The translations under genes were made by a program, and so were the position numbers. From positions 1,984,001 to 2,048,000 of the forward strand of contig NZ_CP108513.1 of assembly GCF_035989285.1 (NCBI RefSeq): 64,000 bases of DNA, given 5' to 3'. Under the pieces are notes generated by a model. That model searched no databases and was not told the origin of the DNA. It was given only the letters and a program-made list of their open reading frames with translations. How positions within the stretch are numbered: the first letter of the stretch is position 1; each line of letters begins with the position of its first letter. Shown here piece by piece: positions 7,840 to 16,079 of this stretch. The DNA is from Streptomyces sp. NBC_01235. Lineage in GTDB: Bacteria; Actinomycetota; Actinomycetes; Streptomycetales; Streptomycetaceae.

Positions 7840-9537
7840 ATGAGAGTCGCACCATCACCGCCGGGGCTCTCAGAGCCTTCAGCGTCTTCAGAGCCCTCAA
7901 AGCCGGATTCGCCCTGGGCACCGCTCGCGGCGCGCGTCTTCCGGGCGCTGTGGATCGCCCAGTTGGTCTCCAACATCGGCAGCTGGATGCAGACGGTCGG
8001 AGCCCAGTGGCTTCTGATCGGCGACAACGCGGCTCTGGTGACGCTCGTTCAGACGGCCTCCAGTCTTCCCATCGTGCTGCTGGCCCTGCCCTCCGGTGTG
8101 CTCGCCGACCGCTTCGACCGTCGTACGGTGCTGCTGGCCGCGCAGTTCACGATGCTCGCGGTCTCCTGTGCGCTGACGGTACTGGCCTTCATGGACGCCC
8201 TCACTCCGGTTCCGCTGCTCGCGCTCACCTTCCTTCTGGGCTGCGGCACCGCGCTGATGGGCCCGGCCTGGCAGGCGATCCAGCCGGAGCTGGTGGAACG
8301 CCGTCGGCTCCCCCAGGCGGCCGCGCTGGGCGCCGTGAACATGAACCTGGCCCGCGCCCTCGGACCCGCGCTCGGCGGGGTGGTGGTCGCGGCGGCGGGC
8401 GCGGGGTGGGTCTTCGCCTTCAACGCCGCCTCCTACCTCGGCATCGCGGGCGCCCTCATGCTGTGGCGCCGCCCCTTGGCCACCACCGGCGCCGCGGACG
8501 AGAAGCTGCTGGCCGCCCTGGACGCCGGTCGCCGCTATGTGTGGTACGCGCCGGGTGTCCGCCGAGTCCTTCTGCGCACGATTCTGTTCATCCCCGGCGG
8601 TGCCGCCCTGTGGTCACTGCTCCCGGTGATCGCGAGCCGCTCTCTCGGCCTCGGCTCGGACGGATACGGACTGCTCCTGGGCGCGGTCGGCGTGGGCGCC
8701 GTCGCGGGCGCCTTCGCGTTGCCGCGGGTCCGTCGCGGCCTCGGCGCCAACGGCACCCTCGCCGCAGGCGCCCTGGTCTTCGCCTGCGTCCTGGCAGTGC
8801 TGGCCACGGTACGGATTCCGTGGCTGGTGGCGGTCGCGCTGCTGCCCGCCGGTCTCGCCTGGATCGGCGTCCTGTCCACTCTCAACGCGGCCGTGCAGAC
8901 ACGTCTTCCGGGCTGGGTCAGGGCCCGCGGACTCGGCGTCTATCTCCTGGTCTTCCAGGGCGGTCAGGCCCTGACGGCACCCCTGTGGGGTGCCCTGGCC
9001 GACTGGCTGGGGCTCACCGCCGCCCTGCTGGCCGGCAGCGTCCTGATGCTGGTCAGCGCGGTCAGCGTGCGCCGGTGGCCGCTGCATGACGCCGCCGGCG
9101 TCGACCCGTCGTTGTCGGACCACTGGCCCACTCCGCCTCTGGTGTTCGAGCCCGGCCCGGCCGACGGCCCGGTGCTCGTCTCCGTCGCCTACCGGGTCGC
9201 CCCCGAGAACCACGCCCTCTTCACCGACGCCATGGGCCATGTCGCCCGTTCGCGACGGCGGACAGGAGCCCTCACCTGGGGCCTCTACCAGGACGGCAAT
9301 GATCCGGAACGGTTCATCGAGAACTATCTGGTCGCGTCCTGGTCGGAACATCTCGCCCAGCACCACGACCGGCTCACGGCCACCGACCGCCGCCACGAGG
9401 AGCAGGCTCGCCGACTCCTCGTCCCGGACACCGCGCCAGAGGTGACCCATGCCCTCGACGCCGCGTCGGGACCCGTCGTACCGCATGCGGGCGACGCCGT
9501 CTCGGCCCAGGGGTTCACCCGCCTGCCGGAGGATTAG
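7840..9537 (+). CDS. MFS transporter with C-terminal soluble extension
   Basis: 565 residues. Residues 30-420 form an MFS_3 (EntS-like) transporter: the first helix carries ALWIAQLVSNIGSWMQTVGA, the loop 2-3 motif is GVLADRFDRRTVLL, and twelve helices follow. After a linker, residues about 440-520 form a cytoplasmic domain (VSVAYRVAPENHALFTDAMG ... GLYQDGNDPERFIENYLVA) resembling a dimeric alpha/beta-barrel monooxygenase-like fold. Such fusions occur in this MFS branch. Probable exporter for a product of the upstream genes; that is inference from position. The stop codon abuts a repeat element. Confidence 0.87.
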   Translation: MRVAPSPPGLSEPSASSEPSKPDSPWAPLAARVFRALWIAQLVSNIGSWMQTVGAQWLLIGDNAALVTLVQTASSLPIVLLALPSGVLADRFDRRTVLLAAQFTMLAVSCALTVLAFMDALTPVPLLALTFLLGCGTALMGPAWQAIQPELVERRRLPQAAALGAVNMNLARALGPALGGVVVAAAGAGWVFAFNAASYLGIAGALMLWRRPLATTGAADEKLLAALDAGRRYVWYAPGVRRVLLRTILFIPGGAALWSLLPVIASRSLGLGSDGYGLLLGAVGVGAVAGAFALPRVRRGLGANGTLAAGALVFACVLAVLATVRIPWLVAVALLPAGLAWIGVLSTLNAAVQTRLPGWVRARGLGVYLLVFQGGQALTAPLWGALADWLGLTAALLAGSVLMLVSAVSVRRWPLHDAAGVDPSLSDHWPTPPLVFEPGPADGPVLVSVAYRVAPENHALFTDAMGHVARSRRRTGALTWGLYQDGNDPERFIENYLVASWSEHLAQHHDRLTATDRRHEEQARRLLVPDTAPEVTHALDAASGPVVPHAGDAVSAQGFTRLPED

Positions 9538-9692
9538 GGCGTGTCGTTCGGATCAGGTCGGACCGGGCCGCGGCGGCTGGTGCGGTGCATGGCAAGGCGG
9601 AGCGTCACCCGCGTACTGGGCGTACTCGGGTGACGCGACAACGCGGCGAGGTGCCGGGCGTCGCGGCCCGGGCTGATCCACACGACATCCCC
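9537..9692. repeat. 156-bp inverted-repeat (MITE-like) element
   Basis: The ends are imperfect inverted repeats: the left 20 bases and the reverse complement of the right 20 bases match at 16 positions and share TGTCGT, two bases, then GGATCAG. Between them is a strong hairpin: GCGTCACCCGCGTAC (9602-9616) pairs with GTACTCGGGTGACGC (9622-9636) with one mismatch and a five-base loop. A 16-base core, CAACGCGGCGAGGTGC, recurs inside the other element at 11918-11933. No transposase frame is inside; it would need help from elsewhere to move. It begins right at the MFS stop codon and could act as its terminator. Confidence 0.65.
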
Positions 9693-9853
9693 TGGCCGGC
9701 GACGGCCGCGTTGATGATCGTCGTCGGGCCGACCGTCGCGCTCAAGGGGCGATCGACCGTCCGCGCACGAGATCGGTTCCGGCAGCGCACCGGCCCGCCG
9801 CCGGTTGCGCCGGGGCCTGTGGTGATGCTCCACCGTGGTCGGCCGGACAGCTC
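9693..9853. other. Short intergenic stretch, no gene recognised
   Basis: Between the inverted-repeat element and the GNAT stop codon. Short open frames on both strands exist but have no ribosome binding site or family resemblance. It may be a residue of an older insertion next to the repeat. Confidence 0.35.
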
Positions 9854-10192
9854 CTAGCCCAGTTCCGCGTCCAGCCACCGCAGTAGGTCGGGCGTCACCG
9901 GGTCGGTGATGTCGGCGAACTCGTCGTGCTTCCGAAGGTACTTGGCCACGTACGGGCACACGGGGACGATCCGCTTCCCCGAGTGGCGCACATCGGTGAG
10001 CGCCTGCTGGACCAGTTGCGCGGCCAGGCCCCGTCCGGCATGGGCCTCGTCGATCTCCGTATGGTAGAAGACGCGCTGGTCGTCATGGTCGCGGTACGAG
10101 GTCAGGCCTGCGCGCTCGCCGTCGACGAAGATCTCGTAACGGTGCCTCGCGTCGGCCCGCTCGACGACCGGTGCGGCGAATGACTGGCTCAT
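9854..10192 (-). CDS. GNAT N-acetyltransferase, YjdJ/CG type
   Basis: 112 residues, the short Gcn5-like class. The acetyl-CoA loop is HAGRGLAAQLVQQAL near residue 55, followed by the family's RIVPVCPYVAKYLRKH segment near the end. Substrate is unknown; members of this class are minimal GNATs of about 90-110 residues. The minus-strand ATG at 10192 follows AAGGA. The IS110 element starts just upstream of its start, so its original promoter may have been displaced. Confidence 0.88.
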   Translation of the reverse strand: MSQSFAAPVVERADARHRYEIFVDGERAGLTSYRDHDDQRVFYHTEIDEAHAGRGLAAQLVQQALTDVRHSGKRIVPVCPYVAKYLRKHDEFADITDPVTPDLLRWLDAELG

Positions 10193-10221
10193 GGGGGTTC
10201 CTTACGTTGTAGGTGGGTTGG

Positions 10222-10422
10222 TTTCGGTCACTCGTAGGATCGAAAGACCCAGGGATGCCGGGTGTGGCTCATGGGTTTCCGCCCGTTGGTGGCTTGAAAG
10301 GATTGGCCGCCCGGCATCCCGCGACGACTCGACCACTCATTGGGATGCGCGGCACAAGATCGCTTGGTAAGGACACGCTGGCGAGGTCGTCTGCTGGGCT
10401 GTGAACGGATACGACTTCGGAG
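10222..10422 (+). ncRNA. Candidate IS110 bridge RNA region
   Basis: The left non-coding end of IS110-group elements encodes a structured bridge RNA with target-binding and donor-binding loops. Here a perfect 11-bp stem, GGGATGCCGGG (10252-10262) with CCCGGCATCCC (10310-10320), encloses 47 bases that could be one loop. A second part contains CATTGGGA, which matches the element's right end and could be a donor guide. The limits and orientation are inferred from the family; no transcription evidence is available. Confidence 0.5.
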
Positions 10423-11634
10423 GTGGCCGTGCCCGAACTGTGGGCTGGTACGGATGCGGGCAAAGCCGCGCATCACTGCACGGTGATCGACACCGACGGC
10501 ACGCGGCGGCTGTCGCGGCGGGTGGACAACGACGAAACCGCGCTGCTCAAACTGATCGCTGATGTGCTGGAGTTGAGCGACGGCGATCCGGTGACCTGGG
10601 CGATCGACCTCAACGCCGGCGGGGCCGCGCTGCTGATCGCGCTGCTGACCGACAACGGCCAGCAGGTCCTCTACATCCCCGGCCGTACCGTCCACCACGC
10701 TTCCGGCTCCTACCGGGGCGACGGCAAGAGCGACGCCAAAGACGCCTTCGTCATCGCCGACCAGGCCCGCATGCGCCGCGATCTGGAGCCGCTGCACCGG
10801 GGCGACGGCATCGCCGTGGACCTGCGGATCCTCACCTCGCGGCGCCTGGACCTGGCCGCCGACCGCACCCGGGCGATCAACCGGCTGCGGGCCCAGATGC
10901 TGGAGTACTTCCCCGCCCTGGAACGCGCCTTCGACTACAAGACGTCCAAAGCGGCCCTGGTCCTGCTGACCCACTACCAGACGCCGGCCGCCCTCCGGCG
11001 GACCGGCGGAAACCGGCTCGCGACCTGGCTGAAGAACCGCAAGGTCCGCAACTACCAGCTCATCGCCGCCACCGCGGTGGAGGCCGCCGAGGCCCAGCAC
11101 ACCGCCGTCGCCGGGGAGAAGCTGGCCGCCACCATGGTGGCCAGGCTCGCGAGGGAGGTGATGGCCCTCGATGAGGAAATCGCCGAGACCGACGCCCTGA
11201 TCGAGGGCCGGTTTCGCGACCACCCGCACGCCGAGGTCATCCTGAGCATGCCCGGCCTCGGCCCCGTCCTGGGCGCCGAGTTCATCGCCCACACCGGCGG
11301 CGACCTGAGCGTCTTCGCCAGCGCCGACCGCCTCGCCGGCGTCGCCGGCCTGGCCCCGGTCCCCAAGGACTCCGGGCGCATCAGCGGCAACATGCGCCGA
11401 CCACGGCGCTACTGCCGCCGCCTGTTGCGGGTCTTCTACATGTCCGCCATGGTCGCCGCCCGCTCCTGCCCCGTCTCCAGAGCCTTCTACGAACGCAAGC
11501 GAGCCGAGGGCAAGGGCCACAAGCAGGCGATCATCGCCCTCGCGAGGCGCCGCCTGAACGTCCTGTGGGCCCTCATACGCGACGGCCGCCCCTTCGAGCT
11601 CGCAGCACCACAGACGCCCGTCGAGCTGGGCTGA
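10423..11634 (+). CDS. IS110-family transposase (DEDD recombinase)
   Basis: 403 residues, full family length. The N-terminal RuvC-like domain starts with LWAGTDAGKAAHHCTV and has WAIDLNAGGAALL and GDGKSDAKDAFVIAD, supplying acidic residues; the C-terminal Transposase_20 domain shows ILSMPGLGPVLGAEFIAHTG and the serine-containing region RSCPVSRAFYERKRAEGKGH. GGAGG precedes the GTG start; a GTG two codons later is an alternative. Nothing indicates a frameshift, so the element may still be mobile. Confidence 0.9.
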   Translation: MAVPELWAGTDAGKAAHHCTVIDTDGTRRLSRRVDNDETALLKLIADVLELSDGDPVTWAIDLNAGGAALLIALLTDNGQQVLYIPGRTVHHASGSYRGDGKSDAKDAFVIADQARMRRDLEPLHRGDGIAVDLRILTSRRLDLAADRTRAINRLRAQMLEYFPALERAFDYKTSKAALVLLTHYQTPAALRRTGGNRLATWLKNRKVRNYQLIAATAVEAAEAQHTAVAGEKLAATMVARLAREVMALDEEIAETDALIEGRFRDHPHAEVILSMPGLGPVLGAEFIAHTGGDLSVFASADRLAGVAGLAPVPKDSGRISGNMRRPRRYCRRLLRVFYMSAMVAARSCPVSRAFYERKRAEGKGHKQAIIALARRRLNVLWALIRDGRPFELAAPQTPVELG

Positions 11635-11778
11635 CACGCTCACAACGAGTCACCAACGCGGGTTGACAACTCCATTGGGAATCCTTTCGGAAGTCGGGTG
11701 ATTCTCGGGGAGGTTCAGTGCTCGTTCCTGCCCCTCCCCCCCTGCGCGTGCGGCTGTCCGAGGTGCCGCCGGACACCA

Positions 11779-11978
11779 AGGGGTTCTTGCACTATGAGCG
11801 CCCGATGAGGTCGCGTGGTCCGGCGCCGTGCGTCGCAAGGCGCCGGAGAGCCCTTGATGGGGGTCCTCCCGCTCGAGCGCAGCCGAGAGCGGGGGAGGAA
11901 CCACCAGGGCTTTTCGGCAACGCGGCGAGGTGCGGTGCCAGACCACGCGACCCGGGCGGGCACAGTGCAAGGACCCCT
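11779..11978. repeat. 200-bp long inverted repeat element
   Basis: The two halves are reverse complements over most of their length. The ends are GGGTTCTTGCACT on the left and AGTGCAAGGACCC on the right; further in, GGTCGCGTGGTC (11809-11820) pairs perfectly with GACCACGCGACC (11941-11952). The left arm holds its own hairpin (CCGGCGCC 11820-11827 with GGCGCCGG 11839-11846), and the centre is a hairpin TCCTCCCGCTC (11864-11874) against GAGCGGGGGAGGA. It carries no gene. It shares a 16-base core with the element at 9537-9692. Best described as a palindromic MITE-like repeat between the IS110 element and dps. Confidence 0.65.
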
Positions 11979-12172
11979 AAGGCTAGGGCGGTGGGACAGC
12001 CGCCCCGAGTCTCTGAGCGCACGGTTGTCGGCCCGAGAGCGCACGCCTGGGATCAAGCGGTGCGGCCGGTGCGCTCACGGGCACCACCGCATGCGCTGCT
12101 GGGCAACTCGCTCCGAGGTCCCGGACTACCGTCGTCTGCGTACGCACAGCACGGCACCCCAGGAGGCGCGCC
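11979..12172. other. Intergenic region upstream of dps-like gene
   Basis: Roughly 190 bp between the palindromic repeat and the Dps-like start. No coding frame is credible. It should contain the promoter of the Dps-like gene; no well-formed -35/-10 pair stands out. A strong AGGAGG lies nine bases before the ATG. Confidence 0.4.
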
Positions 12173-12748
12173 ATGACCACCGGTTCCAAGCCCACGAGCA
12201 GCCAACCGTGGCTGCATCAGAAGGGCGCGGTCATTCAGGAGTTCGGGACCGTCAAGCAGTTCCCGCTGGGGCTGTCGCACGACGCGCGCATGTACTCCTG
12301 CCAGCGCCTGAACAAGGTTCTCGCGGACACCCAGATCCTCTACGGCCTGTACAAGAAGCACCACTGGCTCCTGCGGGGCGCGACCTTCTACCAACTGCAT
12401 CTCCTCCTGGACAAGCACGCGGGAGAACAGCTGGAACTCGTCGACACGATCGCCGAGCGGGTCCAGACCCTGGGCGGGGTCGCCGTGGGGGATTCCCGGC
12501 ACGTCGCGGAGATCACGTCGATTCCGCGCCCGCCGGACGGCGTGGAGGAAGTCCCGGCCATGCTCTCGCGGTTGCTCGAGGCCCACGAGACCATCCTGGC
12601 GCAGGCCCACGACGCGGCTTCCCGGGCCGCCGAGCTGGGCGACGACGGCACCAATGACCTCCTGGTCTCCCAGGTGATCCGCACCGGCGAGCTGCAGGCC
12701 TGGTTCCTGGCCGAGCACCTGGTGGACACTCCCCTGGTCCGCACCTGA
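12173..12748 (+). CDS. dps: Dps-like ferritin-fold protein
   Basis: 191 residues. Dps proteins are twelve-subunit cages that bind iron, use H2O2 to oxidise it, and often protect DNA. The ferroxidase pattern is present around residues 60-85: KKHHWLLRGATFYQLHLLLD followed by KHAGEQLE, which provides the His, His, Asp and Glu ligands. A long N-terminal tail (about 45 residues) precedes the four-helix core. AGGAGG lies just before the start. It is a single-gene unit ending in a strong bidirectional hairpin. Streptomyces carry several Dps paralogues; which one this is cannot be decided here. Confidence 0.88.
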   Translation: MTTGSKPTSSQPWLHQKGAVIQEFGTVKQFPLGLSHDARMYSCQRLNKVLADTQILYGLYKKHHWLLRGATFYQLHLLLDKHAGEQLELVDTIAERVQTLGGVAVGDSRHVAEITSIPRPPDGVEEVPAMLSRLLEAHETILAQAHDAASRAAELGDDGTNDLLVSQVIRTGELQAWFLAEHLVDTPLVRT

Positions 12749-12760
12749 GCGGTGTTCCAC

Positions 12761-12813
12761 GATGGCACGCGTGCCGGCGCCTTGGAGCTCGGCGTGACGG
12801 CACGCGTTCCATC
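12761..12813. terminator. Bidirectional hairpin terminator
   Basis: GATGGCACGCGTGCCG (12761-12776) and CGGCACGCGTTCCATC (12798-12813) form a 16-bp stem with one mismatch and a 21-base loop. It sits between the convergent ends of the dps-like gene and the ABC permease, so it can end transcription from both sides. Confidence 0.7.
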
Positions 12814-12838
12814 GGGTCGCCAGGCGCGCTCCTCCGGC

Positions 12839-13654
12839 TCACTTGACGGCGTCGCCGGTGATCCCGGCGGTGACGTAGCGCTGAGCGACGACGAGCAGCA
12901 CAGCCGCCGGGGCGGACGCCAGAACCGCGGTGGCCATGATGGCGTTCCACTGGTCGGTGTGAGCGCCGATGTATTCGTAGATGCCCAGGGTGATCGGCCG
13001 GACGGTCTCCGTGGTAGTGAGCGTGAGGGCGAAGAGGAAGTCGCTCCAGGTGAAGAGGAAGGTGAAGAGGGCGGCGGTGATCAACGAGTTGACGCTCACC
13101 GGGAGCACCACGGAGCGGAAGGTGCGCAGCCTCCCGGCGCCGTCCACGCGCGCGGCCTCGATGATCTCCCTGGGAATGGCCTGCATGAACGAACGCAGGA
13201 TGATGATGGCGAAGGGGACCCCGGCGGTGGAGTCGGCGAGGACGAGTCCGAGATAGGAGTTCAGCAGTCCCAGGTCGTTGTAGGCGTTGTAGAGCGCGTT
13301 GGCAACGACGATGCCCGGCACCATCTGTGTGATCAGGACGCCGAAGAGTACGAGGGTGGTTCCTCGGGCGCGGAGGTGGGCCAGCGCGTAGGCCGCGGGC
13401 GCGGCGAGCCCGAGGCTGAGCGCCACGCTGCCGAGGGCCACGACGAGACTGGTGACGAGGTTGCGTCCTTGGTCGCGCAGTGCCGTGGCGTAACCGCCGA
13501 AGTCGGGGTGGAGGGGGAACCAGCCTCCCTGGAGTGTGTTGCCCGCCGGCTGCAGGGAGGCGTTCACCATCCAGTAGACGGGAAACAGCATCACCGCGAG
13601 CAGGATGATCCCGACGATCGTGGACGGCCGGCCACGGCTCGGTGCGCGCTTCAC
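12839..13654 (-). CDS. ABC sugar transporter permease, MalG type
   Basis: 271 residues with six membrane segments. The cytoplasmic EAA loop that docks on the ATPase is EAARVDGAGRLRTFRSVVLP near residue 175. The opening (IVGIILLAVMLFPVYWMVNA) and the length match MalG-like permeases of the CUT1 sugar importer class. Starts at GTG after GAGAGGGG, 11 bp after the preceding permease. No ATPase gene is nearby; in Streptomyces such importers commonly share the MsiK ATPase encoded elsewhere. Substrate unknown, most likely an oligosaccharide. Confidence 0.9.
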   Translation of the reverse strand: MKRAPSRGRPSTIVGIILLAVMLFPVYWMVNASLQPAGNTLQGGWFPLHPDFGGYATALRDQGRNLVTSLVVALGSVALSLGLAAPAAYALAHLRARGTTLVLFGVLITQMVPGIVVANALYNAYNDLGLLNSYLGLVLADSTAGVPFAIIILRSFMQAIPREIIEAARVDGAGRLRTFRSVVLPVSVNSLITAALFTFLFTWSDFLFALTLTTTETVRPITLGIYEYIGAHTDQWNAIMATAVLASAPAAVLLVVAQRYVTAGITGDAVK

Positions 13655-13665
13655 GGGATCCCCTC

Positions 13666-14613
13666 TCAGGTGTGCTGGGCGCGCCTGTGGACGCGCAGAT
13701 AGACGAAGGCGAACGCGATCGAGATGGCGACGAGTACGTTGCTCATCGCTGCGCCGCGCCCGAACTCGAATCGCTGGAAGGACAGTTCGTAGGACTGGGT
13801 GGCGAGGGTCTCCGTGGCGTCAGCCGGTCCTCCGCCCGTCACTACGAGGATGAGGTCCAGCACTTTGACCGTGTAGACCACCCCCAGCACCAGGACGACG
13901 TTCACCACGGGGCGCAGCAGCGGCCAGGTGACATGGCGGAACAAGGCCACCGGGCCGGCGCCGTCCAGCTTCGCCGCCTCGTACAGATGTGCCGGGATGT
14001 CCTGCAGGCCGGTGTAGAGGATCGTGGTGTTGAAGGGGATGCCCACCCAGATGTTGACGAGGATCACCGACACGAGCGCCTCCGAGGTGCCGGTGAGCCA
14101 GGGGATGCCGGACGGCAGGAGTGGGAGCTCGCGCAGCGCGTCGTTGACGACTCCGCTGTCGGTGTCGAGCATCCACCTCCACGTCGTCGCGGAGACGACC
14201 AGCGGCAGCAGCCACGGCAACAGCAGGAGCGAGCGCAGAACGCCGCCGAGCGGGAAGCGGCGGTGGAAGAACAGGGCGAAGGCCAGGCCGAGCACGAACT
14301 GCCCGATGATCGAACCAGCGGTGAAAAGGACCGTGGTGAGCAGAGTCCTGGAGAACAGGTCCGACGACAGGATCTTCGCGTAGTTCTGCAGCCCCACGAA
14401 CGGCGCGGCACCGGTGTAGAACGTCGTGGTCGTGTACTGCTGGAAGCTCATCACGACGTTCTTGACGAGCGGGTAGCCGAAGAAGAGCAGCAGGTACGTC
14501 ACGGCGGGCACGAGGAACATCCACTGGGCGATCGGCTCCCAGAAGCGTGCCCGTGCGGTGCTCACTCGGAGGATCGGGGACTGGTCAGGAACCGGTCGCG
14601 ATCTGCTGCGCAT
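13666..14613 (-). CDS. ABC sugar transporter permease, MalF type
   Basis: 315 residues; first membrane helix FLVPAVTYLLLFFGYPLVKN, then five more. The EAA loop is YEAAKLDGAGPVALFRHVTW near residue 215. It pairs with the MalG-type permease to form the membrane pore of a CUT1-class importer. The ATG at 14613 lies within the end of the binding-protein gene and has GGAGGAAG upstream, so the two are translationally coupled; a GTG at 14565 is an alternative but lacks a ribosome binding site. Confidence 0.9.
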   Translation of the reverse strand: MRSRSRPVPDQSPILRVSTARARFWEPIAQWMFLVPAVTYLLLFFGYPLVKNVVMSFQQYTTTTFYTGAAPFVGLQNYAKILSSDLFSRTLLTTVLFTAGSIIGQFVLGLAFALFFHRRFPLGGVLRSLLLLPWLLPLVVSATTWRWMLDTDSGVVNDALRELPLLPSGIPWLTGTSEALVSVILVNIWVGIPFNTTILYTGLQDIPAHLYEAAKLDGAGPVALFRHVTWPLLRPVVNVVLVLGVVYTVKVLDLILVVTGGGPADATETLATQSYELSFQRFEFGRGAAMSNVLVAISIAFAFVYLRVHRRAQHT

Positions 14614-15835
14614 GCTCGAGTGCTTCCTCCGGTGTCTGCTCGCCCGTCAGCGCGGCCTGGATTGCGGTGTATATCCCGGTCGCCGCTTGGGGCCACTTGA
14701 CGCCGAGTTCGCCGGTACGGGCTCGGGCTTCCTCCACACTCTTGACGAAGGCGGCCATCGAGGGGACCTGCTCGGCATACCGGGCCGCCACCGTGGTGCG
14801 GGAGGGCACGGTGAAGTTCTGCTTGGCCAGGGCGAGCATGTGCGAGGAGTCGTTCAGGCAGGCGAGAACCTGGGCGGCCTTCTCCTGCCGGGCCTTGGAA
14901 GCGGTCTGCGGGACCGTCCACACCTCACCGCCGAGCGGTGTGAGGAGGGTCTGCCCCTGTCTGCGGACGGGGATGGGGGCCACGCCCCAGTGCAGGTTCT
15001 CGGCCTTGTTCAGCGCGGAGATCCGCCAGGGGCCGTTGACCATCATGGCTGCCTTGCCGGCGACGAACTGGTCGTGGACATCGGCCTGGGTCCAGTTCAG
15101 CACCGACTTCGACATGGATCCGCTCTTGACCAGGTCGGCCCAGAGCTGGAGTGCCTGTGCGGCCTGCGGGGTGTTCAGCTGCTTCTCGTCCCCGCCGTTG
15201 GACCACAGGAACGGCAGGAACTGCCAGGTGCCCTCGAACGTGGCGTTCGCGTCGACGGCCATGCCGTAGCGCCCCGGGCGGGTCAGCTCGGCCGCCGCCG
15301 CCTTCAGCTCGTCCCAGGTCCTCGGCACGGCGACACCGGCCTCGGCGAGCATGTCCTTGTTGTAGATGAGGGCGATCGTGCTGACGGTGGGCGCCAGTCC
15401 GTACACCTTTGCCTGGTAGGTGCCGGCCGACAGGATGCCCGGGGTGAAGCCACTGGAGTCGACGCCGTACTGGTCCAGTGGTGCCAACGCGCCGGTCTGC
15501 GCGATCTGCTGCATGTCGGGGTTGTCCAGCATCAACAGGTCGGGAAGGGTGCGCGACGATGCCTGCTGCAGGACCTTGGGGACGAGCGACGCCCCCGGAA
15601 CGCTTCTGTGCTCGACCGTGACGCCGACGGTCTTGCCGCAGGCGGTGAGCCGCTCGCCCCATTGGGCGTGTTCGGATGCGTCGGTGTAGTAGTCGAGCGC
15701 GGTGATGGAGGTCACCTTGCCTGTGGCGGATCCGGTTGCGGTTCCGCCGCCGCACCCGGCGGCCACCAGTGTCAGGGCGACGGTTGCGAACAGGGCCGTG
15801 ATGCGTCGCGCCGACGGTCTGGCCGATGAGGTCAT
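14585..15835 (-). CDS. Sugar ABC transporter solute-binding lipoprotein
   Basis: 416 residues. The N-terminus is a lipoprotein signal peptide with the lipobox LVAAGC (Cys near residue 28), so the mature protein is anchored outside the membrane. The remainder matches family-1 extracellular solute-binding proteins (LDYYTDASEHAQWGERLTAC, later AAMMVNGPWRISALNKAEN). It captures the substrate for the two permeases encoded downstream. First gene of the three-gene operon. Confidence 0.9.
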   Translation of the reverse strand: MTSSARPSARRITALFATVALTLVAAGCGGGTATGSATGKVTSITALDYYTDASEHAQWGERLTACGKTVGVTVEHRSVPGASLVPKVLQQASSRTLPDLLMLDNPDMQQIAQTGALAPLDQYGVDSSGFTPGILSAGTYQAKVYGLAPTVSTIALIYNKDMLAEAGVAVPRTWDELKAAAAELTRPGRYGMAVDANATFEGTWQFLPFLWSNGGDEKQLNTPQAAQALQLWADLVKSGSMSKSVLNWTQADVHDQFVAGKAAMMVNGPWRISALNKAENLHWGVAPIPVRRQGQTLLTPLGGEVWTVPQTASKARQEKAAQVLACLNDSSHMLALAKQNFTVPSRTTVAARYAEQVPSMAAFVKSVEEARARTGELGVKWPQAATGIYTAIQAALTGEQTPEEALEHAQQIATGS

Positions 15836-16079
15836 GGTGGCGCCTTCCCGAGTGATACCTGTTGCCGGAGTGTCGGTCTCGGGAGGTGAAGGCGGAACCC
15901 AAGGCGTCCCATGGCGACTCGCTCAGCCTGAGCCTGCGGGTGAAGGTCAAGCGCGCACGTCGCCGAGGAGACGGTCCATGCCGGTGTCTTCCCAGTCGAG
16001 CGGGGATATTACCCCATCAACTGCTCAGAAAGTATGTCGAAGTCCGTCGCCGAAACCGCGGCCAGAGCTCTGACCAGCA
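15836..16079. other. Intergenic region upstream of ABC operon
   Basis: About 240 bp containing the promoter region of the ABC importer. A short dyad, GGGGATATTACCCC (16000-16013), is a possible operator near the middle. No gene is seen. A LacI-type regulator, usual beside such importers, is not present in the window. Confidence 0.35.

Larger units (their letters stand above)
10205..11690 (+). mobile_element. IS110-family insertion sequence (ends approximate)
   Basis: An intact-looking IS110-type element: about 220 bp of non-coding left end, one transposase gene, and a short right end. IS110 elements have no terminal inverted repeats and use a bridge RNA to pair donor and target. Consistent with this, the octamer CATTGGGA occurs in the left non-coding part (10338-10345) and again after the transposase (11673-11680) within a similar context (ACTC-ATTGGGA). 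Exact borders cannot be fixed without an empty site. Confidence 0.7.
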
